Positions 16,298 through 16,908 of a stretch of DNA of 16,908 bases are shown here, piece by piece (positions within the stretch are counted from its first letter, which is position 1; each line of letters opens with the position of its first letter). A program made the translations under genes and the position numbers. The stretch is taken from contig JADKGE010000017.1 of NCBI GenBank assembly GCA_016717115.1, positions 1 through 16,908 of the forward strand, read 5' to 3'. This DNA is from Actinomycetota bacterium (GTDB lineage: Bacteria > Actinomycetota > Actinomycetes > S36-B12). The notes beneath the pieces are model-generated. The model saw only the letters and a list, made by a program, of their open reading frames with translations, ran no database searches and was not told where the DNA came from.

Positions 16298-16326
16298 ACC
16301 CTAGCGGAAACGTACCGGTCGGTGAA
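16298..16326 (-). promoter_or_regulatory. Candidate promoter of the permease-MMPL operon
   Basis: In - strand sense, TTCACC (16326-16321) and TAGGGT (16303-16298) are separated by exactly 17 bases. The match to the sigma-70 consensus is partial (4/6 and 3/6). Transcription would start near 16291, giving a leader of about 113 bases. Confidence 0.4.
16310..16323. promoter_or_regulatory. Candidate TetR operator
   Basis: ACGTACC-GGTCGGT is an imperfect palindrome (5 of 7 pairs match) resembling the ACCGACCGGTCGGT type of operator bound by many TetR regulators. It overlaps the spacer and -35 of the candidate promoter and lies just downstream of a TetR gene. The assignment is inference. Confidence 0.4.
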
Positions 16327-16390
16327 TCCGTGCCCGTGGCCGCTGCTACGGGACAGGCGAAACACAGCCGCCAGTATCCGCTTGCTGTCG

Positions 16391-16908
16391 CTAGTCCTGC
16401 GTCAGCCAGCCCTGGAAGAGCGCGATGGCAGAACGGAGCGCGGGCGTATCGCCGTGCTGCAGATACTCCAGCGTGAAGCCTTGCATCGCGGCGACCATGG
16501 CCACCGTCAAGACCTGTTCGTCGATCGCCACACGACTCCCGCCGCCCTGAAGTGCGCCGACCAGCCTGCGGATCAGCCGGCGAAAGCCCTCACCGGCGTC
16601 GTCCATAGATCGTTGCAGCTGCGGGTCAGTGACGGATTCAGCGACAAGCCCGAAGTAGGCGGTCAGCAGCGCGCGGTCATGTGTCACGGCCTCCCACAGC
16701 TGGTCAAGTCCAGTGACGGCCACGTCAGCAGAGGCCTCCAGGTCATCAAGCCGCGCCTCGACCTGCCCAATCAGCCGATCGCCGATCCGCCGGATAACGA
16801 CGTCAAAGAGCTGCTCACGGCTCTTGAAGTAGTAGAGGACCATTCGCTTCTGAACCCCGGCCTCGTCGGCGATCCGCGCGATCGAACTCGCGGAATAACC
16901 ATCGCGCG
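16391..16908 (-). CDS. TetR-family regulator, N-terminus cut by window edge
   Basis: The visible part, about 172 residues, begins inside the HTH: DGYSASSIARIADEAGVQKR followed by MVLYYFKSREQLFDVVIRRI, the classic recognition helix and following helix of TetR proteins. The ligand domain has LWEAVTHDRALLTAYFGLVA, EGFRRLIRRLVGALQGGGSR, VLTVAMVAAMQGFTLEYLQH and ends FQGWLTQD; the MQGFTLEYL element is typical of the TetR C-terminal helix. The frame is intact. It lies upstream of, and in the same direction as, the MlaE-type permease and MMPL genes, so it probably controls them. Its start codon is outside the window. Confidence 0.9.
   Translation of the reverse strand, partial: RDGYSASSIARIADEAGVQKRMVLYYFKSREQLFDVVIRRIGDRLIGQVEARLDDLEASADVAVTGLDQLWEAVTHDRALLTAYFGLVAESVTDPQLQRSMDDAGEGFRRLIRRLVGALQGGGSRVAIDEQVLTVAMVAAMQGFTLEYLQHGDTPALRSAIALFQGWLTQD

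Noticed and set aside
1..16908. CRISPR array, insertion sequence or transposase
   Set aside because: No regularly spaced repeats, terminal inverted repeats or transposase motifs were found.

Overview
The window is a high-GC stretch that looks like a chromosome or metagenome contig from a high-GC actinobacterial lineage. A Thermoleophilia-type organism is one possibility; this is an inference from composition and gene content (acyl-CoA carboxylase cluster, OmpR-type two-component system, DM13 and COG4315 proteins, MMPL and MlaE/YrbE transport genes) and the species cannot be fixed. Many genes carry single-base indels. Protein homology jumps between frames, sometimes out and back within one gene, so I read most broken frames as sequencing errors and give gene spans across the shifts.

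Left block, + strand, 1-5382: the C-terminal part of an acyl-CoA dehydrogenase, a carboxyltransferase subunit, a biotin carboxylase/BCCP subunit, a TetR regulator and a glutaredoxin-like protein, tightly packed as one operon. The set fits acyl-CoA or branched-chain (leucine-type) catabolism: the dehydrogenase makes an enoyl-CoA and the biotin enzyme carboxylates it, with the TetR as likely local regulator. A hairpin at 5376-5401 closes the operon and faces the convergent operon that follows.

Second block, - strand, 8566-5445: an OmpR-family response regulator, its histidine kinase (ATGA overlap), a secreted COG4315-type repeat protein and a membrane-anchored DM13 protein. Three GTGACG repeats lie just before the secreted-protein gene and are a candidate regulator target. 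The operon looks like a sensor system controlling a small cell-surface, possibly redox-active, module.

Third block, 8694-12479: the 3' part of a tRNA-Ser(CGA) gene without its 5' half (a possible integration scar), about 600 bases without a recognisable gene, then a TfoX_N protein (+), a cupin (-), a PaaI-like thioesterase (-), a small membrane protein (+) and a class I/II aminotransferase (+, start/stop overlap with the membrane protein gene).

At 12542-12670 there is a run of nearly pure C ending in G, most likely an artefact or a scaffold join. Beyond it base composition is visibly less extreme. Fourth block, - strand, 16908-12889: a TetR regulator (cut by the window edge), an MlaE/YrbE-type permease and an MMPL/RND transporter. 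A candidate promoter overlapped by a TetR-like palindrome lies between the regulator and the permease, which suggests a regulated lipid-transport module; no Mce protein or ATPase is present here.
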